Shown here: one piece after another, positions 15,871 to 24,241 of the stretch
Layout: each line of letters starts with the position of its first letter
How positions within the stretch are numbered: the first letter of the stretch is position 1
Assembly (NCBI GenBank): GCA_014874455.1
Contig: JADBJL010000046.1
Coordinates: 1 to 38,986, forward strand
DNA from: Thermomicrobiaceae bacterium
GTDB lineage: Bacteria > Chloroflexota > Chloroflexia > Thermomicrobiales > Thermomicrobiaceae
Direction: 5' to 3'
Length of the DNA: 38,986 nucleotides
Position numbers and translations under genes: made by a program
Notes under the pieces: generated by a model
Seen by the model: only the letters and a program-made list of their open reading frames with translations
Database searches by the model: none
What the model was told of the DNA's origin: nothing

Positions 15871-17294
15871 TCCGCTGGCGAGCTTTGTTCACCGGTTTGA
15901 CGCTCCTGGCCTGCCTGGCCCTTCTCACCGGGCTGCTGCCACAGCGCGCGGCGCGGGCTGCCGAGCCGCAGCCGAAAACACCGATCAAGCACGTCATCGT
16001 GCTCATGCAGGAGAACCACTCCTTCGACAACTACTTCGGCACCTACCCCGGCGCCGACGGGATCCCGGAGGGGGTCTGCATGCCGGTCGACCCCGCCGAC
16101 CCAGGGGGCGAATGCATCGAGCCGTTCCATATCGGCAACCGGCCGATCGAAGACCTCGACCACAGCACCGCGACCGCCCTGAACCAGTACAACGGCGGGA
16201 AGATGGACGGCTTCGTCTGGGCCCTGCGACTGCGCAACCAGGAGGGCACGATCGCCATGGGTTACTACGACGGTCGCGACCTGCCCTACTACTGGAACCT
16301 GGTCGACCGGTACGTCCTGTTCGATCGCTTCTTCAGCTCGGCCATGGGCGGCAGCGTCTGGAATCACATGTACTGGGTCGCCGCCCAGCCGGGCAGCGAG
16401 GAGAACCGGATCCCTCCCGAGGGATACGGCGACGACGTGATCACCATCTTCGACCGGCTGGAGGAGCGCGGCATCTCCTGGAAGTTCTACATCCAGAACT
16501 ACGACCCCACCCTCACCTTCCGCACGATGGGCCAGGGTGGCCCCCGCGCTGCCCAAGTGGTGTGGTGCCCGCTGCTCAACTTCCCACGCTTCATCGACAA
16601 TCCCGATCTGTTCAGCCACATCGTGCCGCTGGACGAGTACTTCACCGACCTCGAGAACGGCACCTTGCCCTCGGTAGCCTACATCGTGCCTTCGGGCGCC
16701 AGCGAGCACCCGCCGGGGAGCATCCGAGCAGGGCAGCGGTTCGTGAAGTCGCTGATCCAAGCCCTGATGCGCAGCGACGCCTGGTACCGCTCGGCCTTCA
16801 TGGTCACCTACGACGATTGGGGAGGCTGGTACGACCACGTTCCGCCGCCGAAGGTCGATGACTACGGCTACGGCTTTCGCGTCCCAGCCTTCCTGGTCAG
16901 CCCGTATGCCAAGCGCGGCTATATCGATCACACCGAGCTCGATTTCACCTCGATCCTCAAGTTCATCGAGGAGAACTGGGGGCTGAAGCCACTCGCTGAG
17001 CGCGACGCCCGGGCGAACAGTATCAGCAACGCCTTCGACTTCTCCCAGCCACCCCGGCCGCCGAGCTTCATCCCGGAGGAGCGAGCCAGCGACGAGGAGC
17101 GCCCCGGCCCGCGGCGGGGCGTGATCTACACCGCCTACGGGATGGGGCTCTTTCTGGCCGGGTCGGTCATCGGCTGGGCTGCGGTCGACTCCCGTCGCCG
17201 CCGCGGGACTGACCCTGTTTATCCCCTGCGCAGGCTCACCCGCCGCCGGAAACGCATGATGCCGAGGAGATCGAGGGGGGCTTCAGACCGATGA
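15867..17294 (+). CDS. Membrane-anchored phosphoesterase, phospholipase C/acid phosphatase family
   Basis: A 475-residue exported enzyme. A signal peptide (1-32, ending ARAAE) is followed by the phosphoesterase-family hallmark HVIVLMQENHSFDNYFG (42-58). VLFDRFFSSAMGGSVWNHMY, STATALNQY and VTYDDWGGWYDHVPPP provide further conserved active-site segments. Family members hydrolyse phospholipids or phosphomonoesters. Near the C-terminus a single TM segment (about 418-442) and a strongly basic tail (RRRR, RRRKR) place the catalytic domain outside and the tail inside. The start ATG overlaps the GT39 stop and its own stop overlaps the next start (ATGA each time), so translation is coupled. It may act on a phosphorylated surface glycan or lipid; the substrate is not readable. 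Confidence 0.88.
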   Translation: MIRWRALFTGLTLLACLALLTGLLPQRAARAAEPQPKTPIKHVIVLMQENHSFDNYFGTYPGADGIPEGVCMPVDPADPGGECIEPFHIGNRPIEDLDHSTATALNQYNGGKMDGFVWALRLRNQEGTIAMGYYDGRDLPYYWNLVDRYVLFDRFFSSAMGGSVWNHMYWVAAQPGSEENRIPPEGYGDDVITIFDRLEERGISWKFYIQNYDPTLTFRTMGQGGPRAAQVVWCPLLNFPRFIDNPDLFSHIVPLDEYFTDLENGTLPSVAYIVPSGASEHPPGSIRAGQRFVKSLIQALMRSDAWYRSAFMVTYDDWGGWYDHVPPPKVDDYGYGFRVPAFLVSPYAKRGYIDHTELDFTSILKFIEENWGLKPLAERDARANSISNAFDFSQPPRPPSFIPEERASDEERPGPRRGVIYTAYGMGLFLAGSVIGWAAVDSRRRRGTDPVYPLRRLTRRRKRMMPRRSRGASDR

Positions 17295-19369
17295 GACCGC
17301 TGAGAGGTTATCTCGCGAGCGTTGCAGTCGTCCTGGTGCTCATCGCCCTCGGCACGCTGCCCACGACGCCGGCCCGAGCCGCCGAGGAGTCGCCGCTTCC
17401 GACCGCCTTGACGATCCAGCCGCTCGATCCGGTGACGGTTGGGGAAAGCTTTACCATCGTCGCCCAGCTCACGAGCGCCACCGGCGACATCCCCGGCGCC
17501 GTCAACAACGAGGCACTCGAGCTGCTCATCGATGGCGTGCACGAGCGGCGCACCCGGACGAACTTCGCTGGCGTCGCATCGTTCCCGGTCCGGCGCTTCC
17601 TCCCAGTCGGGCAATACACCGTGACGGTGATCTATGCCGGCAGCCGCTCCCTCCAACCGGCAAGCGCCATGGCAACGCTGACCATCGCGCCAGCGGTGCT
17701 CGAGATCAAGACGGTCCCGGCCCTCGTCGGGGTCACTTTCTCGTTCAATGGGCAGATGCTCCGCTCCGGCGAGGACGGGGTGGCGCGCATCGAGATCCCT
17801 ACCCCTGGTATCTACCCGCTCGAGGTGCTTCCCGTCGAGCGGAACGATCTCCGCGCCGAGTTCAGCCGCTGGGGCGATGAGATCTTCACCACCACGCGTG
17901 AGGTCGTGATCCCGGAGATGAAAACGCTCGAAGTCGGATTCGACGTTAGCTACCAGGCGAGCTTCTCGTTCGTCGACCTCGCCGGCCTGCCGGTCGATCC
18001 GAAGCGGATCACCTCGATCACGCTCAAGAGCAGCCTGGGCGAGACGCGCACGCTCACGAGCCCAGGACCGGAGTGGTTCAAGGCCGGCCGGGTCGTGCGG
18101 CGCCAGAATGGGCTGGAGGAGGTTCCTGTCCAGTGGTCGGTCGAGAGCGTCATCATCGGCGGCACCAACGTGGTGAACCAGTTCCAGCAACGGTTTTTCC
18201 TCCAGCCCAACGATCTGCGCCAGATCGAGCTGCTGCTCTACACGGCCCGCTTCACGGCGCGGGATGCGCTGTTCGGCTTCTCCATCGGCGAGGGCATCAA
18301 GCTCCAATACCCGGACGGATCGGTCGAGGTGATCCCCTTCGGGCCTGACCGCCAGGCATTCGTCACCTCGCTGCCGCGTGGGGAGTACCTCGTCAGCGTC
18401 GCTGGCGCTCCCGGCCTCTCGCCTGCCTCGCCCATCGCGCTCTCGAAGAACCAGGAAGCGGAGCTACTGGTCATCAGCTACCTCGACATGGCCGTGGCCG
18501 GCGTGCTGGTCGCGCTGCTGGCGACTGGGCTCTTGCTCGTGGGCCGACCTCATCTCCTGACCTGGCTCAAGCTCCCTGTCCCGTCCCACGGCTACCGCAC
18601 GGCAGCACTGGCGGTCACCGGCGCGACGCTGGTGCTCGGATTGACCGTCTTCACGCTCGGATCCGTCCGGGAGCCGTCGAAGTCGACCGCGACACCGCTG
18701 CCCGGTCAGAGCCGGGCAGGTCCACCGCCGAAAAGCACGGCCGCGACCGGAGCTCTCAACGAGGTCGAGGCCGTGGTACCACGATCGGCCGCTGCCACCC
18801 CTGTCGTCCTGCCGGACGAGGCGATCGCCGATATGTTCCGAGCGTTCTGGGAGCAGAACGGCGGGCTAGCCACCTTCGGCCACCCGATCAGCGAGGCCGT
18901 CGAGTGGCGAGACCCGCAGACCGGCCAGGTAGTGACCGTGCAGGAGTTCGAGCGGGCACGGCTCGAGCACCACCCGGAGCTCAGCGGCACGCCGTACGAG
19001 ATCCAGCTCGGGCTCCTCGGATACGAGGACGCAGCCTGGCGCGGCTTCCTCGACACCGAGCCATTCCGGCCGCGCGAGCCGGTACCAGAAGAGCGCGAGG
19101 ATTGCACCTACTTCTGGCAGACCGGGCACTGGGTCTGCTCGTACTTCCGGGCCTACTGGCGCAGCCGCGGGCTGGAGTTCGGCGATCCCGACGTATCGCT
19201 GCGCGAGTCGCTGGCGCTCTTCGGCTATCCGATCAGCGAGGAGTTCGTCGATCCACAGACGGGCATCCGGGTGCAGTACTTCGAGCGAGCGCGGCTCGAG
19301 TATCACCCGGAGCACGCCGGGACACCGCACGAGGTGCTCCCCAGCCGGCTGGAGAGGGGGGAGCCGTGA
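17291..19369 (+). CDS. Surface protein with Ig-like domains and two FGxPIS/HPE repeats
   Basis: A 692-residue envelope protein of unrecognised function. A signal peptide (1-31) is followed by an Ig-like bacterial repeat domain (about 35-135; VGESFTIVAQLTS, PVGQYTVTVIYAGS) and further beta-rich sequence to about 390. Two TM segments lie at about 397-418 and 434-457. After a Pro/Ser-rich linker come two copies of a module of about 60 residues (515-577 and 618-690). These share F-x-A-[FY]-W, FG[HY]PIS, DPQTG, [EY]FERARLE[HY]HPE and GTP[YH]E. The module is common in Chloroflexota extracellular proteins and may bind wall or glycan; its function is unestablished. The start overlaps the phosphoesterase stop (ATGA) and the end overlaps the GH99-like gene (GTGA). 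Confidence 0.78.
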   Translation: MRPLRGYLASVAVVLVLIALGTLPTTPARAAEESPLPTALTIQPLDPVTVGESFTIVAQLTSATGDIPGAVNNEALELLIDGVHERRTRTNFAGVASFPVRRFLPVGQYTVTVIYAGSRSLQPASAMATLTIAPAVLEIKTVPALVGVTFSFNGQMLRSGEDGVARIEIPTPGIYPLEVLPVERNDLRAEFSRWGDEIFTTTREVVIPEMKTLEVGFDVSYQASFSFVDLAGLPVDPKRITSITLKSSLGETRTLTSPGPEWFKAGRVVRRQNGLEEVPVQWSVESVIIGGTNVVNQFQQRFFLQPNDLRQIELLLYTARFTARDALFGFSIGEGIKLQYPDGSVEVIPFGPDRQAFVTSLPRGEYLVSVAGAPGLSPASPIALSKNQEAELLVISYLDMAVAGVLVALLATGLLLVGRPHLLTWLKLPVPSHGYRTAALAVTGATLVLGLTVFTLGSVREPSKSTATPLPGQSRAGPPPKSTAATGALNEVEAVVPRSAAATPVVLPDEAIADMFRAFWEQNGGLATFGHPISEAVEWRDPQTGQVVTVQEFERARLEHHPELSGTPYEIQLGLLGYEDAAWRGFLDTEPFRPREPVPEEREDCTYFWQTGHWVCSYFRAYWRSRGLEFGDPDVSLRESLALFGYPISEEFVDPQTGIRVQYFERARLEYHPEHAGTPHEVLPSRLERGEP

Positions 19370-20550
19370 GATCGAGGCTGTATCGCACAGCAACCGCCAT
19401 CGCCAGCGCTAGGATCGGGATCTGGCCACACTTCATCGCCCTTCTCCTGGTCACGGTCACCGCGCTCGTGGCCTCCGCCCCGGCCCTGGCTGCAACCGAG
19501 CCGATCAAGACCGACCCGATCCCGGTGCTCGCGTACTACTACATCTGGTTCGACCCGACCTCCTGGAACCGGGCCAAGAGCGACTACCCGCTGCTCGGCC
19601 GCTACTCGAGCGACGACCGGGCCGTCATGCAGCAGCACATTCGCTGGGCCAAGCAGGCAGGGATCGACGGGTTCATCGTGAGCTGGAAGAGCACGCCGAC
19701 GCTCAACCGCCGGCTCGGGCAGCTCGTCGAGCTGGCCGAGAGCGAGCACTTCAAGCTCCTGATCATCTACCAGGGGCTCGACTTCGAGCGAAAGCCGATC
19801 CCAGTCGAGAAGGTCGCCAGCGACCTCGATTACTTCGTCTACCGCTGGGGGAACCATCCGGCTTTCGACCTCTTCGGCCGCCCGGTCGTGATCTGGTCGG
19901 GCACCTGGGAGTTCTCGACCGAGGAGATCGCGAGCGTCACCGAGCGCTTCCGCGATCGCATCTACATCCTCGCGTCCGAGCGCAATCTCGAGGGCTACCG
20001 GCGAGTGAGGCACCTGGTCGACGGCAATGCCTACTACTGGTCGTCGGTCGATCCCGAGACCTACCCTGGCTACGAGGAGAAGCTGCAGGAGATGGGTGAG
20101 GCCGTCCACGCGGACGGCGGCCTCTGGATCGCCCCGGCAGCGCCGGGCTTCGATGCCCGGCTCATCGGCGGTACCCGGGTAGTCGAGCGCAAGGACGGCG
20201 AGACGCTGAAGCGGGAGCTGGAAGCGGCGCTCAGTTCGTCGCCTGACGCGATCGGCCTGATCAGTTGGAACGAGTTCAGCGAGAACAGCCACATCGAGCC
20301 GAGCGAGAAGTACGGCGCGCGCTACCTGGAGGTGCTGGCGCAGATCCGGGGGCTACCCACGCCGGACATCGGCGACTTCGACTCAGACGCCCCCGCGGCT
20401 ACCGGCGCCGGCTACGGGCTCCCGATGCTCGGGGCGATGATCCTGCTGGTGATCGCGAGCCTCGCCGCCATCGTCTGGAGAGAAGCCCACCGGCACAAGC
20501 AACCGGCTGACCCGGGGAACAGCGACGCGACGGCCGCCGACATGCTCTAG
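19366..20550 (+). CDS. Membrane-anchored GH99-like glycoside hydrolase
   Basis: A 394-residue exported protein resembling the GH99/endo-alpha-mannosidase-like TIM barrel group. The N-terminus is a long signal peptide ending ALAAT (about 43). The barrel opens with PVLAYYYIWFDPTSWNRA and continues with HIRWAKQAGIDGFIVSWKS and PAFDLFGRPVVIWSGTWEF. It ends with ISWNEFSENSHIEPSEKYG (about 300), the WNE-x-E-x-x-x-IEP segment expected to carry catalytic acids. A TM segment (about 350-368) and a short basic tail anchor it with the barrel outside. The GTG start 19366 overlaps the previous stop; the frame is open to 18904, but that part shadows the previous gene. A similar domain is fused to a metallophosphoesterase in the convergent gene. 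Confidence 0.82.
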   Translation: MRSRLYRTATAIASARIGIWPHFIALLLVTVTALVASAPALAATEPIKTDPIPVLAYYYIWFDPTSWNRAKSDYPLLGRYSSDDRAVMQQHIRWAKQAGIDGFIVSWKSTPTLNRRLGQLVELAESEHFKLLIIYQGLDFERKPIPVEKVASDLDYFVYRWGNHPAFDLFGRPVVIWSGTWEFSTEEIASVTERFRDRIYILASERNLEGYRRVRHLVDGNAYYWSSVDPETYPGYEEKLQEMGEAVHADGGLWIAPAAPGFDARLIGGTRVVERKDGETLKRELEAALSSSPDAIGLISWNEFSENSHIEPSEKYGARYLEVLAQIRGLPTPDIGDFDSDAPAATGAGYGLPMLGAMILLVIASLAAIVWREAHRHKQPADPGNSDATAADML

Positions 20551-20570
20551 AGCGAAGAGGGGCATCGTAC

Positions 20571-23500
20571 ATGGCACCATACAACCACAGCAGCAATCGA
20601 CCATCTCCTGTGATTCGGTCGCCCCTGCAGCCGATTCACACGAGGCACGCTGGTCGGTCCCCCCTCGCGCGATTCACCGTCGCGCTCGTGCTCTGCATTG
20701 GTCTCCTGCAGCTCGCCGGCTTCGGGACTCCAGTCGCCGCGGCGAGCTGTGGAACGAGCGGGCCGAGTAATGGCACCTACACGATCACGCTCTGCTTCAC
20801 CCAACCAGCCGACGGCGCCTCGCTCAGCGATGACACGACGGTCACCGTCAGCGTGACCACGACCGGGAGCGCGCCGAGCGTGCGGCGCGTGCAGTTCTCC
20901 CTCAATGGCGCGTACCTCCTAACCGACTTTAACGCGCCGTACACATTCACGCTCCCCACGCAGCAGTGGGCCGACGGCGGGTACCAGCTCAGTGCTGTGG
21001 CCATGCTCCGAGACGGGTTCACGACCGCGGCTACCACTATCGCTGTCTCCTTCGCGAACGGCATCACCAGCCCTCCACCCATGCCAACAGGGTTTACGCC
21101 CACGACGGGGACCACCCCGCCTTCCGGCCAGCCGTTCATCGTCGCCGCCGTCGGCGATGGGCCAGACGGCGGTCCGAACGCAGGAGCGGTGGCCAGTCTC
21201 ATCGACTCGCTCAATCCTAATCTCTTCCTCTATCTCGGAGATGTCTACGAGAAAGGAACCTATACCGAGTTTTACAACTGGTATGGTCACAGTGGGCAAC
21301 TGTTCAACAAGTACGGCAACATTACCAATCCGATTGTGGGTAACCACGAATATGAGAAGGGTCAGGCACCTGGATATTTTCGCTACTGGCAGAACCCGCC
21401 GAACTACTATAGTGTCGATGCGGGTGGGTGGCACTTCATCGCGCTCAACTCCACCAGCCAGTTCAACCAGTTCTCCCCTTCCAGCGGCCAGTACCAATGG
21501 CTCGCCCAGGACCTCCAGGCACACCGCGACGCCTGCACCATCGTCTTCTTCCACCATCCTCGCTACAGCATCGGCCCGCAGGGCGACACGCCGAGTCTCG
21601 ATCCAATTTGGGACCTGCTGTTCCAGTACGGCGTCGAGCTTGTCCTTGTCGGCCATGACCACGATTACCAGCGCTGGACTGCCCTCGATGACGCCGGCCA
21701 GCCTCACCCCACCGGCGTCACCCAGATCGTCGTCGGCACCGGAGGGCATGGTATCCAGAACTTCGTACGGAGCGACTCTCGCGTCGTGAAAGCGTTCGGA
21801 ACTGCGCCCCAGGCGTACGGTGTACTCCGCCTGGCGTTGTTGAACAACCAGGCCAATCTCGCCTTCGTGAACATCCAGAACCAGACGCTTGACTCCACGT
21901 CGGTTCCCTGCCATGGCCCGAACGATGGGAGTGGGGGCGGCGGGGGCGACACCCAGGCGCCCACCGTACCGGCCAACCTCTCGGCCACGGTGGCGAGCAG
22001 CACCCAGGTCGACCTAAGCTGGGCTCCCTCCACCGACGACGTCGGCGTCGCTGGCTACACCGTCTACCGTGACGGGGCCGCCATCGCCACCGTCGACGGG
22101 GCGACCACCAGCTACGCCGATACCACCCTCGCCGCCGGTATGACTTACAGCTACACGGTGGACGCCTTCGACGCTGCCGGCAACCACTCCGCCCAGAGCG
22201 CTCCGGCGACGGTCACTACTCCGACACAGGGGTTCCTGTTCACCGACGGCTTCGAGACCGGCGACCTCTCGCAGTGGACCAGTTCGACCGGCCTCATCGT
22301 TCAGCAGCAGGAGGTCTTCAGCGGCAGCTACGCCGCCCGCGGCACCTCCACCGGCAGCGCCACCTATGCCACCAAGCAGCTCTCCAGCAGCCAGACCGAC
22401 CTCTACTGCCGCCTGCGCTTCAAGCGAATCAGCCAGGGCAGCAATACGGTCTACCTGCTCCGCTTCCGCACCGGTACCGGCAGCTCGCTGCTCGGGCTCT
22501 ACGTGACCAGCACCGGCAAGCTCGGCTTCCGCAACGACGTGGCCGGCCAGAGTACCACCAGCTCGCTCACCGTGACCACTGGCGAGTGGCACGAGGTTCA
22601 GGTCCACCTCGTCATCAACGGCTCATCCAGCCTGGTCGAGGTGTGGTACGACGGCACCAAGGTCGACGCCCTGAGCAAGACGCAGTCGCTCGGCACCAAC
22701 CCGATCGGCCGCATCCAGCTCGGCGAGAACTCAACCGGCCGCACCTACGACTTCGCCTTCGACGAGGTGGCGGTCGATACCGCCTTCATCGGCGGTGGCG
22801 GCGGTGGTGACACCACCCCGCCGGAGACGACTATCACCAGCGCACCGCCTGCGACGACCGACCAGACGAGCGCGACCTTCGAGTTCACGGCGAGCGAGCC
22901 GAACAGCACCTTCCAGTGCCAGCTCGACGGCGGCACGAGCCAGGCCTGCACCAGCCCCTGGGCCTACAGCGGCCTGGCGACGGGTACCCACACCTTCACC
23001 GTAGCCGCCACCGACCAGGCCGGCAACACCGACCCGACGCCGGCAACCTATACCTGGGAGATCACCGCGGCCCAACAAGCTCCGGACACGACGCTGACCT
23101 CGACTCCACCGTCCCTTACCAATCAGGCTACGGCGACCTTCAGCTTCACATCCGACGATCCCCAGGCGACCTTCGAGTGCCAGCTCGACGCGAGCTCCTT
23201 CACCGCCTGCCAGAGCCCATTCACCACGACCACGCTCGCTGAAGGCACCCATTCTTTCGCCGCCCGGGCAGTCAATGCTGTGGGGTCGGATCCCAGCCCG
23301 GCAACCTGGCAGTGGACAGTCGACCTCACGCCGCCGACGGCGCCGGCTGACCTCGCTGCCACCGTCGACGGTAGCACGGGACACGTCACGCTCACGTGGA
23401 CAGCCGCGACGGATATGAATGGGATCGCCGGGTACGACGTACTGCGGGATGGGACGCTCCTTGCGGCGCTCGGATCGGTGACCAGCTACACTGACTCGAC

Positions 23501-24161
23501 GACCCAGCCTCAGACAACATACTCCTACACCGTCCGAGCCCGCGACCAGGCAGGCAATACCTCGCCTGAGTCCGCTCCGGCGACGGCCACCACCCCACCC
23601 CAGGGCCCTCTCTTCAGCGATGACTTCGAGAGCGGTACTCTGTCGAAGTGGTCGACCGTCAGCGGGCTGACCATCACCACCGAGGCACCCTACAGCGGCA
23701 GCTACGCCGCCCGCGGCACCTCCACCGGCAGCGCCACCTACGCCCTCGCCACCCTGAGCCAGACCGCCAGCGAGCTCTACTACCGCATCTGGTTCAACGT
23801 GGTCTCGCAGGGCTCGAATACCGTCTACCTGCTCAAGTTCCGTACCGCCACCAACGCCTCGCTCGGCGGCGTCTACATCTCCAGCACCGGCCGGCTCAGC
23901 TACCGCAGCGACGTCGCCTCTCGCAGCGTGACGACCTCGACGAGCGTCACCCAAGGCACCTGGCACCAGCTCCAGGTCCGCCTCGTCACCGGCAGCAGCG
24001 GGCTCATCGAGATCTGGTACGACGGAACCAAGGTGGTCAGCGCCGCCGAGAACTTCGGCACCAACCTGATCGGCCGCATCCAGCTCGGCGAGAACTCCTC
24101 CGGCCGCACCTACGACATCGTCTTTGACGACGTGGCGGCCGGCACGAGCTTCATCCCGTGA
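20571..24161 (+). CDS. Large secreted metallophosphoesterase with Fn3 and LamG-like modules
   Basis: An exported 1196-residue protein. After a signal peptide (to about 58) comes an Ig-like domain (60-165). The calcineurin-like metallophosphoesterase follows (about 185-440), with GDG, LYLGDVYEKG, VGNHEYEKG, VFFHHPRYS and LVGHDHDYQRW as metal ligands. Then come Fn3 (about 463-550), a jelly-roll/LamG-like domain (555-741), two Ig-like TSAPP/TSTPP repeats (747-835, 837-917), a second Fn3 (918-1012) and a second LamG-like domain (1014-1196). Closest known activities are secreted purple-acid-phosphatase-like phosphatases; the other modules probably bind carbohydrate. ATG 20571 follows GAAGAGGGG. 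It lies 20 bases after the GH99-like gene. The catalytic part around 21200-21450 is visibly less GC-rich than its flanks, suggesting separate ancestry. Confidence 0.86.
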   Translation: MAPYNHSSNRPSPVIRSPLQPIHTRHAGRSPLARFTVALVLCIGLLQLAGFGTPVAAASCGTSGPSNGTYTITLCFTQPADGASLSDDTTVTVSVTTTGSAPSVRRVQFSLNGAYLLTDFNAPYTFTLPTQQWADGGYQLSAVAMLRDGFTTAATTIAVSFANGITSPPPMPTGFTPTTGTTPPSGQPFIVAAVGDGPDGGPNAGAVASLIDSLNPNLFLYLGDVYEKGTYTEFYNWYGHSGQLFNKYGNITNPIVGNHEYEKGQAPGYFRYWQNPPNYYSVDAGGWHFIALNSTSQFNQFSPSSGQYQWLAQDLQAHRDACTIVFFHHPRYSIGPQGDTPSLDPIWDLLFQYGVELVLVGHDHDYQRWTALDDAGQPHPTGVTQIVVGTGGHGIQNFVRSDSRVVKAFGTAPQAYGVLRLALLNNQANLAFVNIQNQTLDSTSVPCHGPNDGSGGGGGDTQAPTVPANLSATVASSTQVDLSWAPSTDDVGVAGYTVYRDGAAIATVDGATTSYADTTLAAGMTYSYTVDAFDAAGNHSAQSAPATVTTPTQGFLFTDGFETGDLSQWTSSTGLIVQQQEVFSGSYAARGTSTGSATYATKQLSSSQTDLYCRLRFKRISQGSNTVYLLRFRTGTGSSLLGLYVTSTGKLGFRNDVAGQSTTSSLTVTTGEWHEVQVHLVINGSSSLVEVWYDGTKVDALSKTQSLGTNPIGRIQLGENSTGRTYDFAFDEVAVDTAFIGGGGGGDTTPPETTITSAPPATTDQTSATFEFTASEPNSTFQCQLDGGTSQACTSPWAYSGLATGTHTFTVAATDQAGNTDPTPATYTWEITAAQQAPDTTLTSTPPSLTNQATATFSFTSDDPQATFECQLDASSFTACQSPFTTTTLAEGTHSFAARAVNAVGSDPSPATWQWTVDLTPPTAPADLAATVDGSTGHVTLTWTAATDMNGIAGYDVLRDGTLLAALGSVTSYTDSTTQPQTTYSYTVRARDQAGNTSPESAPATATTPPQGPLFSDDFESGTLSKWSTVSGLTITTEAPYSGSYAARGTSTGSATYALATLSQTASELYYRIWFNVVSQGSNTVYLLKFRTATNASLGGVYISSTGRLSYRSDVASRSVTTSTSVTQGTWHQLQVRLVTGSSGLIEIWYDGTKVVSAAENFGTNLIGRIQLGENSSGRTYDIVFDDVAAGTSFIP
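22231..22792 (+). repeat. LamG-like module, copy 1
   Basis: This encodes residues 555-741 of the metallophosphoesterase. It is a DNA-level direct repeat of 23611-24155. Blocks such as the stretch from about 22319 (GSYAARGTSTGSATYA) and the stretch from about 22703 (IGRIQLGENS) are almost identical between the copies at nucleotide level. Confidence 0.75.
23611..24155 (+). repeat. LamG-like module, copy 2
   Basis: This encodes residues 1014-1195 and is a duplicate of 22231-22792. Preceding each copy is an Fn3 domain, so the duplicated unit is Fn3 plus LamG-like. The conserved blocks are separated by diverged stretches, as expected from an older duplication or from gene conversion. Confidence 0.75.
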
Positions 24162-24182
24162 GCGTGACCGGAGGAGGTGAGA

Positions 24183-24203
24183 ATGCCTATCGGCGGGCGA
24201 TAG
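24183..24203 (+). other. Six-codon open frame behind a perfect Shine-Dalgarno
   Basis: AGGAGGTGA (24172-24180) is a full match to the anti-SD and is five bases before ATG 24183. That frame reads MPIGGR and stops at TAG 24201-24203, 38 bases before the preferred lipoprotein start. It may be a translated leader, a re-initiation device, or a relic of a former start. Confidence 0.3.
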
Positions 24204-24241
24204 TCACCGGCGACCGGCTGGCGAGAGGAGAAGGGCGACGC

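Noticed and set aside
18904-19365. Upstream extension of the GH99-like frame
   Set aside because: It overlaps the preceding gene in another frame and is Arg-rich; GTG 19366 with the GTGA overlap starts a good signal peptide.
22731-23966. Minus-strand open frame of 411 codons
   Set aside because: It is the Gly/Ala-rich complement of the Thr/Ser-rich modules of the metallophosphoesterase.
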